From the IMG/VR virus record IMGVR_UViG_3300025087_000036, positions 1-64,000 of that record: a stretch of 64,000 nt of DNA. One strand, given 5' to 3'. The stretch is from a virus. Positions 24,758-33,774 of this stretch are shown piece by piece (within the stretch, counting starts at the first letter, position 1; each line of letters opens with the position of its first letter). The position numbers were made by a program, and so were the translations under genes. The notes beneath the pieces are model-generated. The model saw nothing but the letters and a program-made list of their open reading frames with translations. It searched no databases and was not told the DNA's origin.

Positions 24758-25369
24758 ATGAAAGAGTTTAGGTTGGAAGATAGCAGAATCATAGAGCTAT
24801 CTGAAAAATTCACGGAGATTGTCAAGGGGATAAAGAATACTGAAAATCTGATTGCTATCGAGAACTTGATGGCAGAGATTGGGAACAGGTTTTTTGTTGC
24901 CCCAGCATCGAACAGACTAGAATACCACAACTGTTTCCCAGGTGGGTTGTTGGAACACTCAATGAGGGTGTATTCCAATCTTTCAACTATGGCAAACAAG
25001 AAAAACATTAGCCAAGATTCAATCATTGTCTGTGGGCTGTTTCATGATTTGGGAAAGGTTGGTACGGTCAATGAAGATTACTTCCTCCCCAATGAATCAC
25101 AGTGGCACAGAGAAAAGCTTGGGATGATGTATGAGCATAATGAGAGTCTTATATATCTTGGCACAGCAATCAGATCCGTAAAACTCCTAACAGACTTTGG
25201 TGTAAAGCTTACCGATGAAGAATACCAAGCCATTATTATTCACGATGGGCAATACACCCCAGAAAACAAACCCTATGCACACAAGGAAACTTGGTTGGCA
25301 TTATTACTTCACCAAGCGGACATGCAAGCCTGCCAGTTTGAAAAAGAAAGGTGGGCAAAGATACAATGA
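24758..25369 (+). CDS. HD-domain phosphohydrolase
   Basis: 203 residues. HD signature: first His in EYHNCFPGGLLEHSMRVY, metal pair LFHDLGKVG, a later His-Asp in IIIHDGQY and Asp in LLHQADMQAC. HD proteins hydrolyse phosphate esters of nucleotides; substrate here unknown. It has its own strong host-type promoter and a GGAAGG binding site, so it is probably an early gene embedded in the later sugar cluster. Confidence 0.85.
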   Translation: MKEFRLEDSRIIELSEKFTEIVKGIKNTENLIAIENLMAEIGNRFFVAPASNRLEYHNCFPGGLLEHSMRVYSNLSTMANKKNISQDSIIVCGLFHDLGKVGTVNEDYFLPNESQWHREKLGMMYEHNESLIYLGTAIRSVKLLTDFGVKLTDEEYQAIIIHDGQYTPENKPYAHKETWLALLLHQADMQACQFEKERWAKIQ

Positions 25370-25395
25370 TAATGGATTTGGAGACTTTCTACTAG

Positions 25396-25402
25396 TATTT
25401 AT
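25396..25402 (+). promoter_or_regulatory. TATTTAT late-promoter-like box
   Basis: AGTATTTAT 16 bases before ATG 25418 of a GIY-YIG gene, with GGAGG between them. Confidence 0.55.
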
Positions 25403-25417
25403 TAGTGGAGGTTGTAA

Positions 25418-26152
25418 ATGGTAATATATTTGATAACAAACAAAATAAATGGAAAACAGTATGTTGGTAAAACAACTCTTACTATGGAAAAAAGGTGGTT
25501 TAAACACATATATGATGCAAACTCATTAAAAATCAATTGTTCCATACAAAGAGCAATCAGGAAATATGGAAGTGAAAATTTTTCCATAGAAAAAATTGAT
25601 GAAACTTTGTTATTTGAGGAGCTTGGAAAACTAGAAATAAAGTACATCGAAGAATATTGCACATTTAGGTCTGGATATAATCAAACTCTTGGTGGAGATG
25701 GGGCAAGTCCTGGAGAAAACAACCCAATGTATGGAGTTAGATTAACAGGAGAAACAAACCCATTTTATGGAAAAAAACACAGCGAAGAAACAAAGAAAAA
25801 AATGAGCGAAAAAGCCAAAGGGAAATATTCTGGAGAAAACAACCCAATGTATGGAGTTAGATTAACAGGAGAAACAAATGGAATGTATGGAAAAGAACAT
25901 AGTGAAAAAACGAAGAAAAAGATAAGTGAAACAAGGTTAGAAAAAAGCAAACGTGGGTGGTATAAAAATTCATATGGGGGAAAAAAATCTAAATCTCATA
26001 GAGAAGCATTATCAGTGGCAATTAAGAAACGCTTTTCCGATCCAAATGAGAGAAAAAAAATGAGTGAGGCTGCTAAAAAAAGGAAACCAGTATCAGAAGA
26101 AGTAAGATTAAAAATGAGTTTAAGCCAGAAAAAACGATGGGAGAAAAAATGA
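25418..26152 (+). CDS. GIY-YIG homing endonuclease with duplicated NUMOD3 module
   Basis: 244 residues. Nuclease: IYLITNKINGKQYVGKT, AIRKYGSENFSIE, Glu in LEIKYIEEY. Three or more NUMOD3-like DNA-binding units follow (NPMYGVRLTGETNPFYGKKH, SEETKKKMSEKAKG). One unit of exactly 40 residues has been duplicated almost perfectly at DNA level. The stop is overlapped by the ATG of the next gene, whose frame is broken 23 codons in. Confidence 0.9.
   Translation: MVIYLITNKINGKQYVGKTTLTMEKRWFKHIYDANSLKINCSIQRAIRKYGSENFSIEKIDETLLFEELGKLEIKYIEEYCTFRSGYNQTLGGDGASPGENNPMYGVRLTGETNPFYGKKHSEETKKKMSEKAKGKYSGENNPMYGVRLTGETNGMYGKEHSEKTKKKISETRLEKSKRGWYKNSYGGKKSKSHREALSVAIKKRFSDPNERKKMSEAAKKRKPVSEEVRLKMSLSQKKRWEKK
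25710..25878 (+). repeat. 49-base direct repeat, period 120
   Basis: Identical 49-base segments at 25710-25758 and 25830-25878 inside the GIY-YIG gene, encoding GENNPMYGVRLTGETN. The 120-base period keeps the frame, indicating recent tandem duplication of a DNA-binding unit. Confidence 0.85.
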
Positions 26153-26935
26153 GTTTCATGCAAGGGTTGTTAGCAAATGTAGAGAACAAATTCTATTTTG
26201 GAATAGGTGGTCTAGGTGATTTTTTTTTTACTGATGGCAACATTTTACGATAACATTGATTCTCACACAGATGTTGTTTTTGTGTGCAACAATGTAACCA
26301 CAATCAGAGAGATATCCAAGCAGTTTCCAAAGGTGAAAAAATGGTGGTTTTACCCTAGAGCATCATTTCACACTAGTCCGATTATTTGGGAGCTTCTTGT
26401 TCAACACCCAAATTTTGTTGGGTCTGGTGTAACACCAAGGCAGTTTATGTATGTTGAAGATTGGATTGAGTGTGGAAAGACAAATGTGTTTGATTACTAC
26501 GGAGTGAAACGATACCCAGCATGGGCTTTCCCGATACCAAATGAGCAAGTGTTGACGGTCATTCAGCCTTTTGGTGGTGCCGATGATCCAACAAAGATCA
26601 AAGAGATTCCAAGGGTTGTGTTAAACTCCATTGCCAATGAGTATTCTGGGTATGGAAGAGTTTGTTTGATTGGGTCAAAGAAGGACAAGGAAAAAATAGG
26701 AGAACCCTTTGGTGATGTGTGGGTGACAGACTTTGAGAATTCATTTAGGTTAATACGAAGCTGTTCAAAATTCATAGGTGCTGATTCATGGGGAAAGACA
26801 CTAGCAGCTTTCGCTGGAAAAGAAGTTGTGGTGTACCCCAATAGGTATGAAAAACCAGCGGAAAAAATGTTCAACCACCCCAAGGATCCTGGTGATTATG
26901 TGTTCCTAGATGGATGGGGGTTTGGGTTAGTATGA
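26149..26935 (+). CDS. Glycosyltransferase (GT9-like) with frame change at a T10 run
   Basis: ATG 26149 overlaps the GIY-YIG stop and reads MSFMQGLL...KFYFGIGGLGD. At T10 (26220-26229) the conserved reading moves +1 (FFLLMATFYDNIDSH). GIGGLGD followed by a hydrophobic helix is the typical N-terminus of ADP-heptose-type glycosyltransferases, so both parts belong together (about 261 residues). The remainder has the family's C-terminal pattern (VCLIGSKKD, IRSCSKFIGADSWGKTLAAF). T9 instead of T10 would restore the frame: slippage, mutation or a homopolymer error. The unbroken ORF starts at GTG 26216. Confidence 0.7.
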
Positions 26936-27819
26936 GCAATGTTAAAATTTGGGGCATACGAGCGGGCATCATAGGTGACACAATAATAGGTTTAACTATT
27001 TTGGATTACATCAAAGAACAACACAAAGACAGCTATGTTAATTGGGTAATCCACAGAAAAAATTCCCAGGCTGCTCCACTTTATATATCACAAAAACACA
27101 TAGACAAAATCTATATTACGGAGGGCTGGGAAAGTCTTGGAAGTAACGACAAAGCTTTGAAGGAATCTTGTGACATTCAAATTAATGAGGCCCCTTCGGT
27201 AGATGATCTGTTTTGGTTCAATAAAATTAGTAGCGTTGAGCAGAACTTTAGAATGGCTGGCATATGGGATACCATTCCAGAATCTAAGCAATACCCAACT
27301 CTTACAAAATGGTGGGTTGATATCTCTACACTTCATATCCCAGAAAACCATGGGTACTCTAACTTGGAGGTAATCAACGCTCCCAAGAAAAAAAGTATTG
27401 CCATTTTTCCATTTGCACATTATGGGTCAGAACCAAGTAGATCCCCAACAGTCGAGTGGTGGGAAGCGGTTATTTCTGGGTTGAAAGAGTATGATGTCCA
27501 CCACTTTGGTTGGATCACAGAGCCAACTATTGCGGGTGTAACAAAGAGACACACCAACACATCTTTATTTGACCAAATTCGGTTGGCGTTAGAGTGTAAC
27601 TTGGTAATTGGTTCTGATTCTGGCGCAATGTGGATCATTGGGGCGTATTCAATGCCAGCTATTCACATTCTAACATACCATAGGGTAAAGGGGCATACTG
27701 AAAACCCAATGGCATTTGAGCCAAAAAACAAGAATGGTAAATCGTTTTTCAACCCAAACAGTTGCAGCATGGTGAAACCAAACCGTGTGATAGATTGTGC
27801 CAGGGAGATTTTACAATGA
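26932..27819 (+). CDS. Glycosyltransferase family 9-like (heptosyltransferase fold)
   Basis: 295 residues from ATG 26932 (ATGA overlap). N-terminal Rossmann start KIWGIRAGIIGDTIIGLTI, middle SIAIFPFAHYGSEPSRSPT, and the nucleotide-sugar region LALECNLVIGSDSGAMWIIG, which mirrors the GT9 'vg.DsG..H.A' motif. Paralogous in layout to the preceding gene. Likely adds a sugar to host lipopolysaccharide or a phage glycan; acceptor unknown. Confidence 0.75.
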   Translation: MSNVKIWGIRAGIIGDTIIGLTILDYIKEQHKDSYVNWVIHRKNSQAAPLYISQKHIDKIYITEGWESLGSNDKALKESCDIQINEAPSVDDLFWFNKISSVEQNFRMAGIWDTIPESKQYPTLTKWWVDISTLHIPENHGYSNLEVINAPKKKSIAIFPFAHYGSEPSRSPTVEWWEAVISGLKEYDVHHFGWITEPTIAGVTKRHTNTSLFDQIRLALECNLVIGSDSGAMWIIGAYSMPAIHILTYHRVKGHTENPMAFEPKNKNGKSFFNPNSCSMVKPNRVIDCAREILQ

Positions 27820-28475
27820 ACTATACTAGTATGGAAATGCAAGATCAATTTGCCCATATTCTACTTGGCAACAGGGGAACATTCTTGGATTTGGGTAGTG
27901 CTGATCCCATAGTTGGGAACAACACAGCAAGTCTTGAGTCTATTGGGTGGTCTGGTTTAGCATTTGATTCAATACAACACTTAGCAGATGCTATGAACAA
28001 TTCTAGCAGGAAGACACCGTGTTTTTGTGTTGATGTTTCAAGGGAAGATCCATTCGTAAAAATACTGTTGAAGTTTAAACCGGGCAAGCATTTTAATTAC
28101 ATATCACTAGATGTTGATGATGCTAGTGTAAGCTGTTTAAACCTTCTAACTAACAACGGGTTTACATTTGATGTGATGACATTTGAACATGATGCTTATT
28201 TGGGGGATGAGACAAGGCGAGTATTATCCAGAGAAATTCTTTTTGACCATGGATATGGGTTGTTGTTCAAAGATGTAAAGACTTGTAGTAAAAATTGGAG
28301 CCCATATGGGCCACAGTGTAGACCATGCAATCATGTTAATGTGGAAAAATGGGAGTGGGAAGATTGGTGGGTTGGGCCAAGGTTTTTTCATTGTTTGGGG
28401 TATTCTGCATCGTCGATGGCTCATCAAGACTGTATTAAGATTTTGCGTAATATTGGGGGGGAGATTAAATGGTAG
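27816..28475 (+). CDS. FkbM-type methyltransferase
   Basis: Start at ATG 27816 (ATGA overlap); 219 residues. SAM-binding motif I FLDLGSADPIVGNNT, followed by SLESIGWSGLAFDSI, then NYISLDVDDASVSCL and TFEHDAYLGDE, the pattern of FkbM-family sugar or peptide methyltransferases, which often carry the same DVEG-like strand. It sits between glycosyltransferase and C-methyltransferase genes, so a sugar hydroxyl is the probable substrate. Confidence 0.72.
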   Translation: MNYTSMEMQDQFAHILLGNRGTFLDLGSADPIVGNNTASLESIGWSGLAFDSIQHLADAMNNSSRKTPCFCVDVSREDPFVKILLKFKPGKHFNYISLDVDDASVSCLNLLTNNGFTFDVMTFEHDAYLGDETRRVLSREILFDHGYGLLFKDVKTCSKNWSPYGPQCRPCNHVNVEKWEWEDWWVGPRFFHCLGYSASSMAHQDCIKILRNIGGEIKW

Positions 28476-29701
28476 AGTTGTTCTCATTGGGAGATTTGTT
28501 TGTTTCAGACTTTATTAAACCAGGAGATAAACCAAGGGGTGGAAGAGAACCACTTAAGATGATGTTTGACCCAGAAACTACTGCATTACGTTTGGAATCT
28601 CCTACTGATCCGAATAAGATGTATGGCCAATACTGGTATAGGTCTGCTATAAATGATACAATGGTTAAGGAGTTGAAAAGTATTGCAGAAAAGCTACCTT
28701 CTTTGGTAAAGATTGATGATGGGGATGTGTTCTTAGACATTGCTTGTAATGATGGAACACTTCTAAAATACACCCCAAGTAATATGATAAGGGTTGGTGT
28801 AGATCCAGCAGATAGTACATACACAAAGGAATCCAGGGCGATTTCCGATGATGTTATCCAAGATTACTTTTCAGAGGAAGCATATAGATCTGGAAAATTT
28901 GGGGAGAAACAAGCTAAGATTGTAACAATTATAGCAATGTTCTATGATGTAGATGATCCAATGGGGTTTCTCAATGATGTTGAGAAAATCCTAGATGATG
29001 ATGGGTTGCTTGTAATTCAAATGAGTTACACCCCACTAATGATAAGGCAACTGGCCTTTGATAATATCTGCCATGAACATATCTATTACTACAATTTGAC
29101 TTCGATCACCAGACTACTAAGCCAAGTTGGAATGAAGGTTGTGGATTGTAAATTGAATGATATTAATGGTGGTAGCTTTAGGGTGTATGCTAGAAAATGT
29201 AAATCAAGTGACTACAATTTTGCAACTTCACCATTCAGGGATGTTGCTCAATATAGAATTGAAAGCATACTAAACATGGAAGAAGCTCAACACATGACAA
29301 CAGTTGAGCCATACTTAAACTTCTATGAACAAATCTGTAAGCTTAGAGAACAGACGATGGAGTTCATACGAGAAATAAAGACCCAAGGAAAAAGCATGTG
29401 GTGTTATGGTGCATCAACCAAAGGCAACACACTATTACAATGGTACGGGTTGAATGATACACTTGTTGACGGTATAGCCGAACGCAGTCCGTTTAAGTTT
29501 GGGTTGAGAACAGTTGGGTCAAACATTCCAATTTACTCTGAAGAAGAAATGAGAAAGATCAACCCAGATTATATGCTTGTTTTACCTTGGCATTTTATTG
29601 GTGAGTTTGTGAAGAGGGAAAAAGAGTATCTAAACAATGGGGGGAAATTCATTGTTCCATGCCCAAAGTTTGAAATAATTGGTGGAGGAAGTAGAATATG
29701 A
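28469..29701 (+). CDS. Nucleotide-sugar C-methyltransferase-like protein lacking the zinc cysteines
   Basis: 410 residues. Three-part layout of TylC3/NovU-type C-methyltransferases: an N-terminal domain (FSLGDLFVSDFIKPGDKPRG, then MYGQYWYRSAIN), a SAM domain (VFLDIACNDGTLLKY, VDPAD, MSYTPLMIRQLAFDNICHEH) and a C-terminal Rossmann domain (WCYGASTKGNTLLQWYGL). The normal members bind Zn with four Cys at the N-terminus; here both pairs are absent (the start is shortened and FDPETTALRLE replaces the second pair). Acts probably on a dTDP/GDP-keto sugar, fitting the adjacent dehydratase. Confidence 0.82.
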   Translation: MVELFSLGDLFVSDFIKPGDKPRGGREPLKMMFDPETTALRLESPTDPNKMYGQYWYRSAINDTMVKELKSIAEKLPSLVKIDDGDVFLDIACNDGTLLKYTPSNMIRVGVDPADSTYTKESRAISDDVIQDYFSEEAYRSGKFGEKQAKIVTIIAMFYDVDDPMGFLNDVEKILDDDGLLVIQMSYTPLMIRQLAFDNICHEHIYYYNLTSITRLLSQVGMKVVDCKLNDINGGSFRVYARKCKSSDYNFATSPFRDVAQYRIESILNMEEAQHMTTVEPYLNFYEQICKLREQTMEFIREIKTQGKSMWCYGASTKGNTLLQWYGLNDTLVDGIAERSPFKFGLRTVGSNIPIYSEEEMRKINPDYMLVLPWHFIGEFVKREKEYLNNGGKFIVPCPKFEIIGGGSRI

Positions 29702-30669
29702 AAACTTCATTAATAACCGGAATCAATGGTATGGATGGGTCACATCTTGCGGATCTTTTGTTGTCCAGGGGCTATAGGGTGTATGGTATGGAGAGAAGAG
29801 TTTCAACACCCGTCAGGAAAAATTCTGCACACCTAGTTGGAAATAACCACTTTTCGTTTATTACCGGAGATTTAACAGACCCCAAATCGTTAGCTAATTG
29901 TATTGACCACACTCAACCAGATGAGGTTTACAACTTGGCTGCACAATCTTTTGTTGGGTCAAGTTGGGAAATCCCAAATCAGACAAGTGAAGTGAATGGA
30001 ATTGGTGTATTAAACATACTAGAGGCGATCCGACAGGTTAAACCAAACACCAAACTATATCAAGCCAGCACTAGTGAGATGTATGGGAATCATGTTGGTG
30101 TAATGGCAAACGAAGATACCCCATTTAAACCAAGGAGTCCATACGGAATAGCTAAGGTTTATGCACATCACATGACAATAAATTATAGAGAATCTTACGG
30201 AATGTTTGCTTGTTGTGGGATCTTGTTTAACCATGAGTCAGAACGAAGGGGGTTGGAATTTGTAACAAGGAAAATAACAGATGGTGTAGCACAGATTGTG
30301 GCTGGGAAAAAAGACAAGTTAACCCTTGGAAATTTGGATACAAAAAGAGATTGGGGATACTCCCCAGATTATGTTGATGCTATGGTTAGGATATTGGGTT
30401 GTGATGAACCGGAAGAGTTTGTTGTTGCAACAGGGGAAAACCACACAGTTGAAGAGTTTGTAAGGTTAGCGTTTTCTCATGTTGGTATAGATGATTGGAA
30501 AAAATATGTTGATTGCGACAAACGGTTTATGAGGCCAGCGGAAATCTATAACCTATGCGGAGATTCATCCAAGGCCAGGGAAAAATTGGGTTGGAAACCA
30601 AGTTGCTCATTCAAAGAGATGGTTGGTAGAATGATCAATAATGATTTGAGTATACATAATGCAGGATAA
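29698..30669 (+). CDS. gmd: GDP-mannose 4,6-dehydratase
   Basis: 323 residues of the extended SDR family. NAD(P) loop TGINGMDGSHLADLL (GxxGxxG), GDLTD, NLAAQSFVGSSWE, the active-site Ser/Glu in ASTSEMYGN and YxxxK in SPYGIAKVYAH, then FNHESERRG, a signature specific to GDP-mannose dehydratases. Converts GDP-mannose to GDP-4-keto-6-deoxymannose, a precursor of fucose, rhamnose, perosamine or C-methylated sugars. The neighbouring C-methyltransferase would be a logical next enzyme. Confidence 0.95.
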   Translation: MKTSLITGINGMDGSHLADLLLSRGYRVYGMERRVSTPVRKNSAHLVGNNHFSFITGDLTDPKSLANCIDHTQPDEVYNLAAQSFVGSSWEIPNQTSEVNGIGVLNILEAIRQVKPNTKLYQASTSEMYGNHVGVMANEDTPFKPRSPYGIAKVYAHHMTINYRESYGMFACCGILFNHESERRGLEFVTRKITDGVAQIVAGKKDKLTLGNLDTKRDWGYSPDYVDAMVRILGCDEPEEFVVATGENHTVEEFVRLAFSHVGIDDWKKYVDCDKRFMRPAEIYNLCGDSSKAREKLGWKPSCSFKEMVGRMINNDLSIHNAG

Positions 30670-31393
30670 TGTTTCTGTATGCACGATAGTAAAAAATGGT
30701 ATGGACACACTTCCAATGTGGTTAGAGTGGGCAATGGACAACTTCTCGGAAGTCAATGTTGTTTGTGATACAGTAAACGAAGATGGAACATTGGAGTTTG
30801 TTATAGCTTTCAAACCAAAGCACCCAAGCGTAAATCTTTTGGTTCACAAGTTTGATGATTTTTCATCTCAATGGAACAGAGCAATTGCAATGTCTAACGA
30901 AGGGTTTTGTTTGTACATGGGATCAGATGAAATCATTGAAGAGATGCCAAATGATTGTATTGTAAAAATGATGTGTGCCTCTGGTTCCAAGGTTGGGATT
31001 TTGGAGAGATTTAATTTGCAGGGGTCACACAATAAGTACAACAAGATTGGCTATCCAGATTATCAATATAGGGTTATTGATATGACTTCTGGGATAAAGA
31101 TGAATGGGAAATTGGTTGACGAAACCCTTTCTGTAAAGAGAGAAGACAAGTGCGTTTTATTACCATGGAGTATTATTCATTTTGGGCACATAAGAAGTGA
31201 GTCTTATCTTAGGACAAAGGGTAGAGATAGAATCAAGTTTGCCGATAGTGATAACTGTGATGGAAAGTCCCTAAAAGAATATGGGGAAAATTGGTTCGTT
31301 GTCAGAAACAAACTATGGGAATCTAACCCAGATAATCTTGAGGATGTTCCCCCAAGAGTGTTGGAGCAAATTGAAAAGTATTATCTACAATGA
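30659..31393 (+). CDS. Glycosyltransferase, family 2-like
   Basis: 244 residues. N-terminal VSVCTIVKNGMDTLPMWLEW, then FSEVNVVCDTVNEDGT, SSQWNRAIAMS and the metal-binding region LYMGSDEIIEEMP (Asp-Glu in place of DxD) fit GT-A enzymes acting on nucleotide sugars. Starts inside the end of gmd (11-base overlap). Confidence 0.75.
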   Translation: MQDNVSVCTIVKNGMDTLPMWLEWAMDNFSEVNVVCDTVNEDGTLEFVIAFKPKHPSVNLLVHKFDDFSSQWNRAIAMSNEGFCLYMGSDEIIEEMPNDCIVKMMCASGSKVGILERFNLQGSHNKYNKIGYPDYQYRVIDMTSGIKMNGKLVDETLSVKREDKCVLLPWSIIHFGHIRSESYLRTKGRDRIKFADSDNCDGKSLKEYGENWFVVRNKLWESNPDNLEDVPPRVLEQIEKYYLQ

Positions 31394-32283
31394 AACTATA
31401 CATAGAAGGTTTTCGCGGACCTTGGGGGTGGGTTGGTGATTATGAAAAAGTGTCAAAATTTGACATTGTATCTAATGCAGATGAAGCCGATGTTATCTTT
31501 CAGTGTGATCCAGGGAATTGGAGATTGAATGAGCGGCATTTGGAAAGAAAGATTGTCATTGCTAATGTCCTTGACTTTTCAGAGTGGTTGGGTGGCAACC
31601 CAGAGATAGAAAACTATGTGCAATCTTTTTGCAAGAGAGCCACAAAGGTTACAGCTATTTCTAAAAAGGTTATTTACCAACTGAAAGAAAGAGGAATAGA
31701 TGCTGGTATGTTTTATTACCCAAGTCAAGTTTCCTCTGAAATGGTTGACGATCTAAGGGGGATACCAAGGAAAAACAGAATTATTTCGTTTTGTAGATTG
31801 GGTGATCCTGGAAAGAAACTAGATGTGGCAGCTAAAGCATTCATTGATTCAGATTTTGAAAAAGCTGGATGGTTATATTGGTTATGCGGGCCAGAGAGCC
31901 CCATCATTCCAAAGCATAAGCAAATAAAGGTTATGGGATATATGCCAAAGGAAGTGTTGGTTGCATCTATAGCATCTTCAAAATTAACCATCATGCCATC
32001 AATTGGGGAGGGTTTGGGTCTTCCAGCAATAGAGTCTACGTTGCTTAATACTTGGTCGATGGTTAGATCAATAGAACCAATGGTTGATGTGTTTCAAGGA
32101 ACAGCAAAATATTTTTCGGATGATGATCATTTGTTGAAAGCATTGAATGATGTTTATGGTTTGATTTGTGGATCAAGCTACCCTAGCATTGGGGATCACC
32201 AACTAGATATGTGGAAGAGAGATGTGGCATTTGGGGAGTTCGAAAGGCTAATAGTGGGGGTTTATAATGATTACAGATCCTAG
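31390..32283 (+). CDS. Glycosyltransferase, GT-B (family 4-like)
   Basis: 297 residues. C-terminal domain is clear: RIISFCRLGDPGKKLDVAAK, IKVMGYMPKEVLVASIASSK and TIMPSIGEGLGLPAIESTL, the EX7E-type donor site of GT4 enzymes. The N-terminal acceptor domain is short. ATGA start overlap; part of the sugar operon. Confidence 0.82.
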   Translation: MKLYIEGFRGPWGWVGDYEKVSKFDIVSNADEADVIFQCDPGNWRLNERHLERKIVIANVLDFSEWLGGNPEIENYVQSFCKRATKVTAISKKVIYQLKERGIDAGMFYYPSQVSSEMVDDLRGIPRKNRIISFCRLGDPGKKLDVAAKAFIDSDFEKAGWLYWLCGPESPIIPKHKQIKVMGYMPKEVLVASIASSKLTIMPSIGEGLGLPAIESTLLNTWSMVRSIEPMVDVFQGTAKYFSDDDHLLKALNDVYGLICGSSYPSIGDHQLDMWKRDVAFGEFERLIVGVYNDYRS

Positions 32284-32845
32284 AAAAGAGATAACACACA
32301 TTGGGCGTGGAGATAGCTTTTTTAGTGCATTAACAATTTTTCATGATATGCACATAGAAGACCCAATATTTGTGGAGGTTGGTACAACCAGGGGGGGTTA
32401 TGGTGGTGGTCCTAGTGGAGATGGGTGGGCAACAAACGCATGGGGGTGGTATTGTAAAAATTTCGGTGGTAGGGTACACACAATTGACATAGATGAGAAT
32501 TGTATAGACCAATGCAAACAAATAACAATTAAGTTTAAAGATGTGATTGAATATCATGTTATGACCGGAGTAGAGTTTTTGGATAAGATTTTAGATAGGA
32601 ATATTAACTTTTTGTATTTGGACGGTGGAGATGACCCACAAGAAATGGTTGATGAATATTCCTTCGCCAAGAAGTGGTTGGGTGATAAGTCTTTAATTCT
32701 ATTGGATGATATTCCTCCCGATTGTCTGAATGCCGGTAAAGGGAGGTTATTAATACCAATCCTCTTGCGTGATGGTTGGAGGATTCGTTATCATGATATT
32801 AATCAATCGGTAATGCAAATGTTATTTGAAAGGAACAACCAATGA
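32267..32845 (+). CDS. Class I SAM-dependent methyltransferase-like protein
   Basis: 192 residues. FVEVGTTRGGYGGG is motif I, GGRVHTIDIDENCIDQC motif II, INFLYLDGGDDPQEM and SLILLDDIPPDC later strands. It resembles cephalosporin-hydroxylase/methyltransferase-type sugar or small-molecule enzymes. Overlaps both neighbours, consistent with translational coupling. Confidence 0.7.
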   Translation: MITDPRKEITHIGRGDSFFSALTIFHDMHIEDPIFVEVGTTRGGYGGGPSGDGWATNAWGWYCKNFGGRVHTIDIDENCIDQCKQITIKFKDVIEYHVMTGVEFLDKILDRNINFLYLDGGDDPQEMVDEYSFAKKWLGDKSLILLDDIPPDCLNAGKGRLLIPILLRDGWRIRYHDINQSVMQMLFERNNQ

Positions 32846-33774
32846 AACTATACATTGAAGCAAAACAGTATCCATGGGTCACATGGGGAAATCAGATGTG
32901 GAAAGTTTCCAGGCAAATTAAAGACAAAGAGTTGGAGGTTGTGGCAGACCCAGATGAAGCTGATACACTATTGATAGAGTGGGATGAGGTTCTTCAATCA
33001 TCCGATTTACAAACTAGAAAACCAACTTGGATTTTTGTTGAGTCTATTGACAGCCATTTGGTTCCAATCTTTGTGGACTTTGTGAAGAACAACAAGGATG
33101 TTGTTGGAGTGTTAAGTCAATCGTATTATATGTATGAGTTGTTGAGTGACAAGGGTATCAAGGTTTTCATATGGGATTTGCCAACAAGGGTTCAGCCATC
33201 TCTCTGGTATAAGGGTGGAGAGGAAGTGTTGGAAAAAAATGGCGACTTTGTTATTGTGAGCAACGCAACTAGATATCCAGACAACATAGCAGAGGTCGTG
33301 AAAACTTATTTTGCCATGTATATGAGGCAAGGGGAGGATGAAGAAAAGATTCCAGATCACAACCTAGACATATATAGCGCATACGAAATGCCATTTGAGA
33401 CATTCAACAACGTAAGGTTCAATGGACTACAATCCAATTTATTGGTGCATAGGAAAATCAAGAAGTCCAAGTTGTTCATTTCTCCTTACAATGGAAATGG
33501 TGTTCCGCTTAGTGTTGTCGATGCCGTTTTTCTTGGAACGCCAATCCTGGTTAGGGACACGGAAGCAAATAGGGCAATAGTTCCCTGGGGGAAGAATTTC
33601 TTTAGAGAGAAAGAAGATTTAGCAAAGGTTCTAAAATACTACATGGATATACCGATCTCTAGTGAAGAGTACCGAACAAGCATAGAGGAAAATTTTGCTA
33701 GGTTTGTGGTTGACTTTTCTCCAGATAGGTGCTATACTAAACTGAAAAACATTCTGATCGGAGATGCTACATGA
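32842..33774 (+). CDS. Glycosyltransferase-like protein, 310 aa
   Basis: Shares the opening MKLYIEA with the gene at 31390 (MKLYIEGF). C-terminal part KLFISPYNGNGVPLSVVDAV, FLGTPILVRDTEANRAIVPW and a helical end match the donor domain of GT4-type transferases. The paralogous starts suggest duplication within the cluster. Substrate unknown. Confidence 0.72.
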   Translation: MKLYIEAKQYPWVTWGNQMWKVSRQIKDKELEVVADPDEADTLLIEWDEVLQSSDLQTRKPTWIFVESIDSHLVPIFVDFVKNNKDVVGVLSQSYYMYELLSDKGIKVFIWDLPTRVQPSLWYKGGEEVLEKNGDFVIVSNATRYPDNIAEVVKTYFAMYMRQGEDEEKIPDHNLDIYSAYEMPFETFNNVRFNGLQSNLLVHRKIKKSKLFISPYNGNGVPLSVVDAVFLGTPILVRDTEANRAIVPWGKNFFREKEDLAKVLKYYMDIPISSEEYRTSIEENFARFVVDFSPDRCYTKLKNILIGDAT

